DNA from: Lytechinus variegatus
Taxonomy: Eukaryota; Echinodermata; Echinoidea; Temnopleuroida; Toxopneustidae
DNA length: 64,000 nucleotides
Assembly (NCBI RefSeq): GCF_018143015.1
Contig: NC_054752.1
Span: 3,929,216-3,993,215 of the forward strand
Direction: 5' to 3'
Of this stretch, positions 32,026-43,700 are shown piece by piece. The notes below the pieces were generated by a model. That model was not told the origin of the DNA. It was given only the letters and a program-made list of their open reading frames with translations, and did no database searches. Numbering within the stretch: the stretch's first letter is position 1; the number at the start of each line of letters is the position of its first letter. Both the position numbers and the translations under genes were made by a program.

Positions 32026-32850
32026 CAGGGCCCCGTCTTACAAATAGATACGATAGATCCGACCAACCTTAACTGTATGGTCATCCACCAACGTCATATT
32101 TTTACAGGAAATTTGCACGATTGTAAACGAATTGAAGCACACTGAATTTTTCAATAAAACAGTGAGTGTATGAATATACAGCAAATCTAGAAAACATATT
32201 GAACCCGGGGGGGCACTTACATTGACGAGTGGATACCATGCGCGACCAAAAAAAAACACGTAAAAAGGATGTCCTTTTCGCGATAGGGCACGTTACGTAC
32301 GTAACGTGATAAGGGTGTCAAAAACACAAAAATAATGAAAAAAGGGTATCTATTTCGCTAGGAAAATTACGTGTTTAGGGTCGAATTTGCGGGGATGATA
32401 AAACAAAATTAAAATGTTTTATAAAGGATGTCCTTTTTGCCCCCAACACTACGTGTTTAGAGTAGCTATTTGCGCGAGGTGTAGAAGGTGGGTTCGTACT
32501 AAACCAATTAAGCCGACGACCGAAGGACCCGTAACAATAAAACATTCCTGTACTTGTTTAGGGGCCATTTCAGGGAATATTTGCCAAGAGTATCGTTTTG
32601 TTTCCAATACTTGTAAAGGGTAAGGTTTCACACGCCAATACTTGTTCAGGGGTGCATTTTCAGAATATGGAAATTACGTGTTTGGGGTGCTTTTCGAGAC
32701 CACATGGTCGCGCATGGTATCCACTCGTGAATGGAAGTGCCCCCCCCCCCCCGCACCCGGGTATTGAACAAACATGCATTTTAGATGTTGCTGGCCGTCC
32801 ATAGTTGTGGTTGATGGGATCAATCGTAACTATTTGTAAGACGGAACCAG
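32026..32850. mobile_element. MITE of the GGCCCCGTCTTACAAATAG family, split by an inner element
   Basis: The left end CAGGGCCCCGTCTTACAAAT and the right end ATTTGTAAGACGGAACCAG are inverted copies, with inner words GATAGATCCGACCAACC and GGTTGATGGGATCAATCG. Without the inner element (32204-32761 plus one target copy) the MITE is about 260 bp. Related to 21877-22151. Confidence 0.8.
32204..32761. mobile_element. DNA transposon with 7-bp target duplication, nested in a MITE
   Basis: A 558-bp element with ends CCCGGGGGGGCACTTACATT and, from the right, CCCGGG with a C/G run, then inverted copies of ACGAGTGGATACCATGCGCG. TATTGAA is duplicated exactly on each side (32197-32203 and 32762-32768). Internally, TTACGTGTTTAGGGT-like words recur at about 32370, 32450 and 32670, and a 20-bp palindrome lies at 32289-32308. 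No transposase. Superfamily uncertain. Confidence 0.8.
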
Positions 32851-33313
32851 ACCAAAATAAAACTTTCTTTTTTTTTAATCATATTTAATTTCTTCCTCAT
32901 TATAGGCCTAATGTATAACATGTGAAAATAACGTTTAACATTAACTCATTAAGATAACTTGTTCGGAATTCATACAAAAACATTCGAAATTGATTAATCC
33001 CAAAGTAAACTTAGAATCAATCTGTGCACATTTCTTTAACAACTTTTAATCACAATGGGAAGAGTAATACAGAAAACTTATATGAATAGAATGATAAAGC
33101 GCATAACACACTTATGATATATAGCCTCGATAAGTCCGATATTTACAATATCATTGTTTTTGTTGTTGCTCTGTTCTGAAGCCCCTTTAGCAGGTAATCA
33201 AGATGGAAAGTGCACAATACAAGTCTCATGTACTATTATTATTATTAAATTGAAACAATTGGAGAAATTTATAATAATTGGTCGAGATCTAACTCTTATC
33301 AAATTTACCGCCC

Positions 33314-33481
33314 TTTAATTCACACGGTAAACTAAAATCGTAAGCTGAATGATGAATCCAGAGAAAAAAATAAGGCTATATGGCGAATTTTTAGCACGTG
33401 TGAAACCAAACTAGAACATGATTAGAATCACGAACCCCTGAAATCATCATTTCAATGATTCAAGATTCATGTGTAAAAAGG
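33314..33481. mobile_element. MITE with TTCACACGG ends, short copy
   Basis: AATTCACACGGTAAACTAAA at the left pairs loosely with GATTCATGTGTAAAAAGGCC at the right. The inner words AATGATGAATCCAG and TTTAGCACGTGTGAAACC match the longer relative at 54083-54541. Confidence 0.55.
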
Positions 33482-36400
33482 CCCTTAGACACGGTGCAGG
33501 TACCAGGATGTTTCGAGTGTTAATTAGGGGCATGGGGGGGGGGGGGTCAACGGGGAAGCTAGACTTTTCGCCATCCTCCTATAGAGGCCACAATTTTCTG
33601 TTATAAAGATCAGCAGGAGTTGATCCAACTTTGATAGATTATGTGACGTCACCACTAAGAAATGTATGCCAATCGATATTGTTGAGTGATTTCTTTGAAT
33701 TGATTATAATGTTATTATAATAATTCAAGCCCAGTGCACTTAACACACTCCGTTTCCTATCCAATTTTGGATAAAAGTGTAGTAGCATCAGATTAATCTT
33801 AGTAACATCAGATGAACCCCAGTCGAATTTAATTAGTTGAATAATCATTTCGAGAGCTTTGAATAAAATCACTTACTTGTTGTAACTTTCATAATTATGC
33901 AAGTTTTTTTTTTTAAAGCGAAAAATCGGAGCGCCGGATAGAATAATATATATATATATATATATATACACACACCACCAGAAAATAAACATATTCAAAT
34001 TGTTCAAGTCGGTTTTGCCATGTTTTTTGAAACATTACATTCAATCAAGCTTGTTTCTCTTGGCTCACCAAACATTGTAGTGTTGTTGTGTATGATAAGT
34101 CAGCATGAAGGAATGCATTTTGTGAAGGGGTTGGCTAACTTTTGAGCACAACTGTAACATATATATATATATATATATATATTTGGGAATAGAGGAGGAT
34201 CAAATCAAAGAGGGGGGGGGGGGGGGGGGGCACGTAACTCTCTTCGTAATGCCCATGTTTTTTACCATATTAAGCAAAGACTGAGTCTTGAGGAGGTGAA
34301 ATCATGAACAAAGTTTGGAGCATTCTTTACGATTTTTTGCAAACACGAGTGCGACTATGTTTCTTTATTTTTCAGGGTAGGAGTAAACTTTCAATATTAG
34401 TTCTGCATTTTTCACAATGTCTATATACACTAGTGCATGGCTGACACACAATCCATGCCGTCTCGTTAAGACAGGCCAAAAATCACTCGAAATCGCCGCA
34501 TGTATCTATTGTATGCGATATTACAGATTTCATAAACCACATTTCTAATAAAATGATAAACGTCAACGGGTCCAGAGTACACTCGAATACTCCGTCAGTA
34601 TTTCGCCCATAATGCTCATTACCAAATTCAGGAAAAAGCACTTTACATATATACACACATTTACCCACGCACCCACTCATACCCACACACCTTCGCACAT
34701 ACACCCACCCTCACACACACCCATGCACAGACGCGATACACACATTCGTATATTTACGGGAATTAGTAGATCCATTGATTTGCAGTAATATAAATAGTAT
34801 TTTTCGGGAAAATTCTCTTAAGCGGGGAGGGGGGAGACTTACTGGTAATAAACATCTTTAATCTCCAAATTCAAGAGGCAATTTACGTAAAACCTATCGA
34901 ATGTCAGACAATCGTCATTTCCTTTTAGGAGTTTGGTTCATAAACAACTCTAAATTAAGATAGAGCATGTTGAATGAGCAAGTTGAATAGTTTGGTTATT
35001 CGACCGTCAATCGCGTACGTGTACTGCAGCGTATAGAAGCAACCATTGTTGAAACTTGGAATCTGCGTCAGTGTAATAATAAAGGACCTTCTTTTCCTTG
35101 CTGATCATGCTGATTTTGTATTAAATGAAGCAAATGATCTGTGAAGAGATATAATTATATGTATCCTACCGTGGTTTTCTTTTCCACACTAATTCCCGTT
35201 TCAACAATAGAAGGACATCGGGGTATTTCGGGGGGGGGGGGGGGTGATAAGACCATCTGGCGACGTCACTTCATTTTCACTTGAATAACAGGGTTACTTT
35301 TGAGAGCACGGTGGTAGGGTCCATGAGAGCACGGCCCAGACCGATGTGTTTGATATTTTCTTTTCCTTGATCTCGATTTACATGACGCGATGATACTGAT
35401 GGCGTACACTTTTCTTTGTGTTTGCATAACTGAAAATATGCATTACTCGAAATGACTCAAAAGGGCCCGTGTAATATTCTTCGCTGAGGATAGGTAAATT
35501 GATTACTGTGGAAGCGCCGTGAAGTGCTTGTGACACTGTTATGGTATATAACCAAGTTGCCATGTCGCATGCATTCCCATGTAAATCCACATTTTCAACT
35601 CTCCAACCAGATGATAAAGTGGGCACCCGCAAACAACTACGCACAACAAAATAGTAGGCAAATGTTATGCAATTTGATATTTCCAAAAATATATTGCTGT
35701 TTATTAGGCAGATGTGTGCTAATTCCTTCCGTAAACTACAGCTAATTAAATATATCGACCCGTATACCAGAATAATCACCGGCTAGTTTGATTTATAAAT
35801 GTTTTATAGTATGGTAATAACGCATATAGTAAAACCTCTGGGTCTGAAAGAATGTGAAAATTAGGAATTTATTCAAAGTGCATCTTTTATGATAAATAAA
35901 TAGACTAACGTTTTATTAATCCAAGGTTTTTACTCTGGTTTCAAAACTGTCCCACCAGTGGGCAATGTAAAAACTACTGCGAGTATACTCCAGCAGGCCT
36001 ATTACGGCAGCAAATGTAACAATAATTTTACACCAAAAGAATGGTAAATTGACACAATAATATAATTTTTATATCATTACTCCAATCTATAATGTTGATC
36101 ACCAATCTAGAAGGTAGTAAATGGTATATTCTTTTCTCTTTGATGTGTCTCTATATACCGGGTATTTATTATCAATTTATCATTTTTTCACACATATATA
36201 TGTAGACATGTTCACAAGATCCAATTACTGTTTTGCAACTTGGTCCTAGCGTATAAAACCATAGTAAAATCGTGATTACAATAATTAGGTATATATCAAA
36301 AGCAGTGTAAGATGTATAAATAAAACAGATATTGATCATGTTGATCAACTTACTAAAACGAACTAGGCCTATACGTATAACTTTATCAAATATATATACA

Positions 36401-37489
36401 ATAGCAAAGCAAGTATGGGTTGACAGTTGCGAATAATCATAGACAGATAAAATATTGTAATGTAAATTCCATGAGTAATATAAGTTCAGAGATTGGATGA
36501 TTTTCAGCAGGGCCTATAGAAACTTACTTAAACCTATTTCATGTTTGTTCATGGGGTTGCTGCTTTACCACTGAACCACCGGTGATACCTCTGATTCGAT
36601 TCATTTTTTAATAGATTCATTGACATCTTCGACTCCTAGTACACTCTAAAATAAAGTTTACCCAACATCTAAAATACATGCTTTTTCCTATATATATTAT
36701 AGATATGATGTATATTCTTACTTCAGGTTGATCGGAGCAATAGTGCGGTAAAACGCATACTTGTCTTTAAGATGTATTTATTTTAGCAAGACACATTTTC
36801 TTGTATTTCGCATTTTAAACTGAAGGATTGATATCATTTCAATTATTATTACGCCTCACACACTCCTTGTAAATATTTGTAAATAGTTGTGGAACATAAT
36901 CATTATGTTTATTTGTTTGTTCTGTTTTTCTTTTTTCTTTTCCTTAATTCTTTGTGTAATCATTAGTTTTGACTTTTCACTATTGTTTTTATATTTATGT
37001 ATGCATTTCATATATCCAAAGGTCTGACAACAGCTCAAGCATCTGCTTATTTTGTCATACCACTGCATGTCTGCAACCTTGTTATATGTAAATGTTATGT
37101 TAATCATCATAATGATACATTATGTAAAATTCAATGTAATCAATTTTGTGATGGTTACACTATGTACATTATCATGACATGCAGAAACGAATAAACAGAT
37201 AAAATGAAAATAAAATAAATCGTAATTCTTCACGCAAGACGGGCTCCTGGTATTAAAGAGGGACTTACATAATTGGGGGCGTTATATGCGTTCACATATC
37301 AAGTCTAAATCCCCACTTGAAGCATAATATGGCATTGCACGAAACTTGACGAAAGCTGTAAGTTGCGATTGTACACAAATCATCAGCAGATATATGCATT
37401 GCATTATTGGGCTTATTCCTGAAATGGCTTACGATAGCTTCGGAGTTCCACGCAAGCTCCTTGCAACGCCCCCATTAAAGTATTCTGAA

Positions 37490-37671
37490 ATAACAACAAC
37501 AACAACGATGATGATGATGATGATGACAATAATAATAATGATGTTAATAATAGTAATAATTATAATAATAATAACAGTAATGATAATAATAGTAAAAATA
37601 AAAATAATATCAATTATGATAATGAAAATAATTGGGATAATAATGATAATAATAATAATAACAATAAAATA
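37490..37671. repeat. AAC/ATG/AAT compound microsatellite
   Basis: Runs of AAC, GATGATGAT and AAT/ATA triplets cover about 180 bp. Open frames reading as long Met/Ile stretches here are artefacts of the repeat. Confidence 0.9.
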
Positions 37672-38182
37672 GTAAACTAAACACACTTATTGCACAGCGC
37701 ATAATGACTATAACGTCTCTATATGCACGTCCAATGAAATGAATATTATTCCCCTGGCTTTAATTTGGCGGCAGTAATTCTTTACGATAGCGACGCAGAT
37801 GCATTTCAGTGAAATAATTCCTGCCAAGTATACACGTTGAATAAAATGGATAATCGGATATATCTTTTTTTCATTACTTACATGCAGGAACTCATAATCA
37901 ACTAAATTCATGATATCCATTACCTTTAAACAGTATACCACGACCTAAAACATCTGCAGTATACTCCAACCATGCATGAAATGAAATTAATTCAAATATG
38001 ATAATGTACGTCTGGTTTCATTTGATAAACTTATGCTGCCCTTGGTATACGGTTTTCGTTTTTATTTTGGGCTCTAAAGAGCACGCTGTAGCATAGTGTG
38101 TTCCCATATGGAGCACAGTCTGAATTCGCCGTTAAACTGTTTAATTTGAGTAGTTTGTAATTGTGATTCACATTTTCGCATA

Positions 38183-38422
38183 CACCACAAAAACGCCGGT
38201 GTTAATTTAACACCAGCCCGGTATCTATATCGGTTAACACCAGAGAAGTGTTGAAACAACGCCACTTTAGAATCAAACCGATATTGGTTTAACACTAATT
38301 GGTGTTGCTTAAATGCCAAGTCGGTTTCAGCCTATAACCGGTGTTGTTCCAACACCTCTGAGGTGTATAGGCCGATATAGATACCAGGTTGGTGTTAATT
38401 TAACAACGGTGTTTTTGCTGTG
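38183..38422. mobile_element. MITE with CACCACAAAAACGCCGGTGT ends
   Basis: A 240-bp element flanked by TA (38181-38182 and 38423-38424). The inverted ends extend about 55 bp, including GGTGTTAATTTAACACCAG at the left and TTGGTGTTAATTTAACAAC at the right, and TATCTATATCGG versus CCGATATAGATA. It is a relative of the GGTGTTA family with longer arms. It splits an array unit between CGCA and GTCC. Confidence 0.85.
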
Positions 38423-38577
38423 TAGTCCACCATGTCAACACACTCAGGACACCCACACTGTAGAGGTGTTTATAGTGTGAAATTAACTTCAAACTGTTAG
38501 ATTTGAGCACTTTTTAGAGTGAATCACACCTCCACATAGTCCACTATGTAGACAGTCACACTGGATCGAGGTCTCTA

Positions 38578-38823
38578 CACTCTTAGAATATTGGGTAAAA
38601 ATGCTGCATGAGGGTAATTATGTATCCAACCAACGTTGAGCATTTCTTTGGGGTATTTTTATTTATCCAGTGTGATGAAAATTTTGCCCATTTGTAATTG
38701 CTGCTTATGTATTAACCTTACTGGATATGCTTCCCGTTTTGGGTGAAGTACTGCCCCAAATTGGTTGGACACATAATTACCCTTGAGCTGGTTTAAATTT
38801 TGCCCAATATTTTTTTCACAGTG
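38578..38823. mobile_element. MITE with AATATTGGGTAAAA ends
   Basis: A 246-bp element flanked by TA (38576-38577 and 38824-38825). Ends CACTCTTAGAATATTGGGTA and TTGCCCAATATTTTTTTCAC are inverted, and the arms continue with GAGGGTAATTATGTATCCAA and its partner TTGGACACATAATTACCC. Inserted in the GTGTGAA array. Confidence 0.85.
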
Positions 38824-40067
38824 TAGATGTCCACAGTCTTCACACTGTTCAATGTTAACATTTTGACTTTACGAATTGCACTTGAAACATTGTCACATAG
38901 TCCGCAAAAAACTCACATGCAGATGTTTCCACTTCGTTTAATAATCTTTACACGGTTAATTTGAACATTTTGTCGAGTTTAGTTCAGTGCTTACTTATAC
39001 TTCACCTTGTGAACATCACAATGTGAACGCCCCCCCCTGCCGAGATGTTCATAGTATGGAATTCTCTTCAAACTGCTAAAATTGGAACACTTTGTCAGTG
39101 TGCACCACATTGTTACACAGTCCACTACATGTAAACACAATATTTATAAACCCACCGTGAACATGCACACTAGAGCGATGCCCATAGATTGGAACTGTAA
39201 CCACACTGTTAATCCCAGCATTTTCACACAGTGAATGACATCTTCACACAACGTGAACATTCACACTGGAGAGATATCCACAGTGTGGAATGGTCTCCAC
39301 ACTGTTTGATTGTAGCATTTTTACAGTGTGAGTCACACTCTCACATAATACCAGAACACACCAAGTATATCCTTTCAAAATGTTACGAAACATATACTGT
39401 CCACAGAACAATAATTGGTTTTAAAAATTCATCCAACTCTGGGTACATAGTTTTCAACCAATACTGCGTAGTTTTCACCCTGGGTTTTTACCCAAAGCAC
39501 ACATTACTGGTTTAAGACTTCCCAAAATTTGATAGAGTTTTACTCAATTTATTATTGTGTTGACAGTAGGCCTATGTTGCCGAAAAAGAGCGTATTAAAA
39601 GAAAGATGAAAACAGCATATGTGTACAGACAAGAATCGACAGGAGGTTTTACGATATAAATTTGTTACTGGATTAATGTAATATGGTGCCATTATTTTTA
39701 TGCAAAACTGAAGCACAGTGGTTATTTTTATAGTCTTAAAGTCGTAAATCATTGATTGTGTTTTTCAAACTTGCTGGTTCCTAAACACATTAATAGATCT
39801 GTAGCAATAACATGCATGACAAATAAATGCCATGGTTAGATCGCATCAACAGACATAATTGACGTGAATTTACCGGACAAAAAGCAGGATAAAACGGATG
39901 ATATCTATATAAAATCTGATCTCGATGAATTAAACCAATTACTATGTCATTCCTTACACAAAAATACAACATAAAAGAATTAAATACCACTTTAAATCCT
40001 GTATCTATATGCATTATCATTATCATCATTATTAGTAGTAGTATTAGTCATGTTAGTAGAAGTAGTA

Positions 40068-40068
<1 letters not shown>

Positions 40069-40161
<93 letters not shown>
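40069..40161. repeat. TAG trinucleotide microsatellite
   Basis: About 31 uninterrupted TAG triplets, preceded by imperfect ATT/AGT triplets from about 40018. It is about 585 bp upstream of the first coding exon of gene B. Confidence 0.97.
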
Positions 40162-40162
<1 letters not shown>

Positions 40163-40745
40163 TTGATAATACTATCAAAGATTCCCAAGCCTAAATTCTT
40201 TTAATTTTAAGCTAAAAAAGTTTCTTCAAGATACTCGTCAGTTGATTTAACTCTCCATCACTCAAACATTGTATTCTTCCAATTTGTTTTATATCATTTA
40301 TATAGCATTGCGAACACTGTTTTGTGAACGCTTTTCGTTTCCTATTGCTCCGTGATATTACCTTTGAGTGCAAGGGCAGAAATCTGGAGACTTTTGATAT
40401 TGCTTTCTTTAATTTACTCTTTCTTTCCTTTTTAAACTAACTTAACATTTAACTGGATTTATGCCCAAATTCTCACTATGTTGTATTTGTTTCTGTTTAA
40501 ACTGTTTACACGAATATTTTATAAGGAGGCTGCACTCTACAAGCTTCGCTTTCAGTAGCCTTCCACATTTTAAACATGTTTGAATAGTTATCTTGATTAT
40601 CATAACATATATTTTCATTGTTCTATTGTTTATGTATCAAGATGTGTGGAACAAAACATATTGTAAATGTTGGAGACGTAATTAATGAAATGAAATATCT
40701 GATATTTTTTTCTTTAGGTGAACTGACTTCATCTACAAGTTCAAC

Positions 40746-43700
40746 ATGGCTGCCCCACCCGATTACAACCAACAGAATGCCGCTTATCCACCTCCAGGGT
40801 CATACCCGCAAGGTCAACCGGCATACCCGCAAGGTCAACCGGCATACCCACAAGGTCAACCGGTGGCATACCCTCAAGGTCAACCAGGGGTAGTCTATCC
40901 GCCCGGTCAGCAAGTCGTGGTTACCCAAGGGGCGCCAGCTACTACGCACGTGTACCATGTAAGAACATTGGAAATCTGGCGTTCCACAGGGAGCGGCGAT
41001 ATGACCTGTCTTTTTCATATTTGATTTATTAATTTATTTTGAACAATGCGATATCAATTAGATATTGATTACTTTACAAATACAAATACAATAATATTAT
41101 ACTTCGCACACTTAAACAAAAATATATTCTAACGTTAGCTAAGAAGTACCAAGCTATTACGCGTGACCAGTTGTTTTAATGCAACAAATTTGCTAAATGC
41201 ATGAGTAATTAACTTTATATTATTCAATTACATGTCAACGATTAACCAAAAACTACACAGAAATTGTTATTTCTAACAAAATTTAGTGACAGTTCCAGGA
41301 TGTTTAAAGATTCTGGGAGGGTGGGGCATGTTGAAAATGTGAAGGTCAAGGCAGACAAGAAAGAAATGTGTGTACCTCATGTCATTTTTCTTTTCATGTT
41401 ACAAATTTCGGGGGGGGGGGTACATGCTCTTATTTCTCCCGGTGCCGCCACGAAAAACTTTTCAAAACCACAGAAAGTTGAGGGACGAAGGGGTTGGCGT
41501 ACTTAGTTTCATTTTTATACTACAGTTGAGGATTATGTCACGAGAGAGAAAATTGATATTGAGAAGTTAGAAAGAAGGTTATATCGACTAAATACAATAG
41601 TCCACATTTAATTCTGTTTTGTGAGAATTATTAACCCTTTAGCTTCTTAATTAACTGCTTTTTGTTTTGACCGATTTCTCTTTGATCTTTTGGCCCCATT
41701 TTAGACTGGTTCTAACCAAGGATGTTGCGGCATGGATACCGCCGAACACTTCAGCGGGAAAGCCGGACTGGTCACCGGAGTGATTCATCTCATTGTTGCT
41801 ATCTTATCTATCATACTCGGTGGAGTTGCGTACGCTTTTCCTGTGATTCAAATCGGTTACGGAATCTGGTCTGCTATCCTTGTAAGTTAGACCATCATTC
41901 TATTCATTTTTCCCGATTTTTTTTCTAATAGTTATTTTGGAAATTTACGATGGTGAGACGGGTTATTGCTAAGATAGTGTCGCAATGCCTCCCCCTCCAA
42001 ACAATACAAACAGAAAAAGCGAGAGGGAACATAGCGGCTGTCACAAAGTTTCCAAAAAGTCCAGAGCAAGCAAAGCGAACAAGCCACAATTGTTTACTCT
42101 TTTACAATAAAAATTCAATTTGCGATAGATTAATAGACTATAATATTCAGAAAATATTATATCACATCTTACCCCTTTCCTTTCATTTCCCAATACTCTT
42201 CCTCTATTTTTTTTCGTTTTCGTTTTTTTCGTTTTTTTCTTTTTTTTTTTTGGGGGGGGGGGAGGGGGCATGGCCCCAAGCCTCCACCATCTGTATGCCA
42301 TTGACCTAAGGTCTTAATATATTTTTTGCACCTAAATCTTAGAGTGAGCATTCTCTAATATGTTGGGCAACCAATGTTTGGACTGCACATGCCTATTGGG
42401 TGCCGAGTGTATAACCAAAAACAATTATTGGGCACTAAACGCTTTACTTATTTTGTGTGTACTTAACACTTGGCTTAAATGGCTTATTTTATTCTGGGGC
42501 ACGAAAAGCATCTGTAGCTCTTAGCTTTAATTGACATCTAACGCTTGACCTGAAAACTTATTTTTACCTGAGCCCCCCCCCCCCATAAAAGCTTGTTCTC
42601 ATGTTTATTATCTTTGAATCAGTGTAATTTTGTCTCTCAAATTAGAGAGAAATATCCAATAACCCAAGCAAATCATGGATTGTATTAGAATGATATAATT
42701 CCCAACATCACTAATACTGACTCAGTTAGAGTTGAACTTGAAGGAAACCAAAAAAGTCCTTAAATGGGTACCTCTGATTGGTTTATGAATAAAGTAGTGT
42801 TGAAAAGTTAGCGAACCCCACAAGAAAATTAACATAAAAATATTATAAGTGTTCAAAATTTGTCATCTTTTAGATATGTAATTGTGAATTCAGGTGATCG
42901 AATTTTACATTCAATATAGTTTGTTTCTCTGGGCTAGCCGGACATCATAGTGTTGTTGTTTCAATTTACAACTCAGCATGAAGGAGTGCATTTTCCGATG
43001 GGGTTCACTAAAACTTTTTAGCACCACTGTAGGTTGCATGCAATTTGAGACTTGAACCTTGTTCATATTTGCTCTACGGTGGCCGTACGGCGAGTCGGAA
43101 ACAGTCGTTTAACATTTTTTGTAGCAACTACATATAGGTGGTTTGAATTAAAACTAATAAAACGGCCGTTTTCGACTCGCCGTAGAGCAAATGTGACCAA
43201 GGTATTACATTTGATTCGCATCTCATTTTGTAACCGCGGGACCCTGATATAAAAGTGTGAGTGTTACATTGATTATTAACCTCGTCGTTTTAATTTGTAT
43301 CCAGTTCATTATCCCGACCGGAATTTTGGGAGTAGTGAGCAAGAGCAAGCAATCCTGCGTTGTAAGTATGCAGGGTGCATTTTAAAATCTTGATTGGGAT
43401 GATGATGACGGTGATGATGATGACGATGATGGCGATGATGATGATGATGGTAATAATGATGATGATGATGATCGATGATGATGATGGTGGTGATGATGAT
43501 GACGACGATGATGATGATAGTGATGATGATGGAGATGATGAAGAATTATGAAGAATGATGATGATGATGGCGATGATTGATGATGATGGTGGTGATGATA
43601 GTAATGATGATGATGGTGATGATGATGATGATGATGATAGTGATGATTGATGATGATGGTGATGGTGATGACGATGATGATGATAATGATTATGATGATG

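Larger units (their letters stand above)
38090..39350. repeat. 150-bp GTGTGAA/TTCACAC tandem array
   Basis: About four to five diverged units share the order CACAGTGTGGAAT, CACACTGTTTGATT, GAGCATTTTTACAGTGTGA, TCACAC and CACATAGTCCACTATGT. Two TA-flanked MITEs (38183-38422 and 38578-38823) interrupt units exactly at TA. A shorter run of the same unit is at 11700-11930. Confidence 0.7.
27057..40717 (+). other. Proposed first intron of gene B, packed with repeats
   Basis: If the noncoding exon is right, this is a 13.7 kb intron; otherwise it is intergenic. It holds two GGTGTTA MITEs, three tRNA-like SINE heads, several palindromic MITEs, a nested transposon pair, a 1.2 kb GTGTGAA array with two insertions, ATG/AAT, CA/TA and TAG microsatellites, and many G-runs (for example 34210-34230 and 35231-35244). 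No protein-coding exon was recognised; open frames within it fall on repeats or have no recognisable content. Confidence 0.5.

Noticed and set aside
40618-40893. A 91-codon frame overlapping the start of gene B
   Set aside because: It runs through the intron end and is out of frame with the conserved coding exon that begins at 40746.
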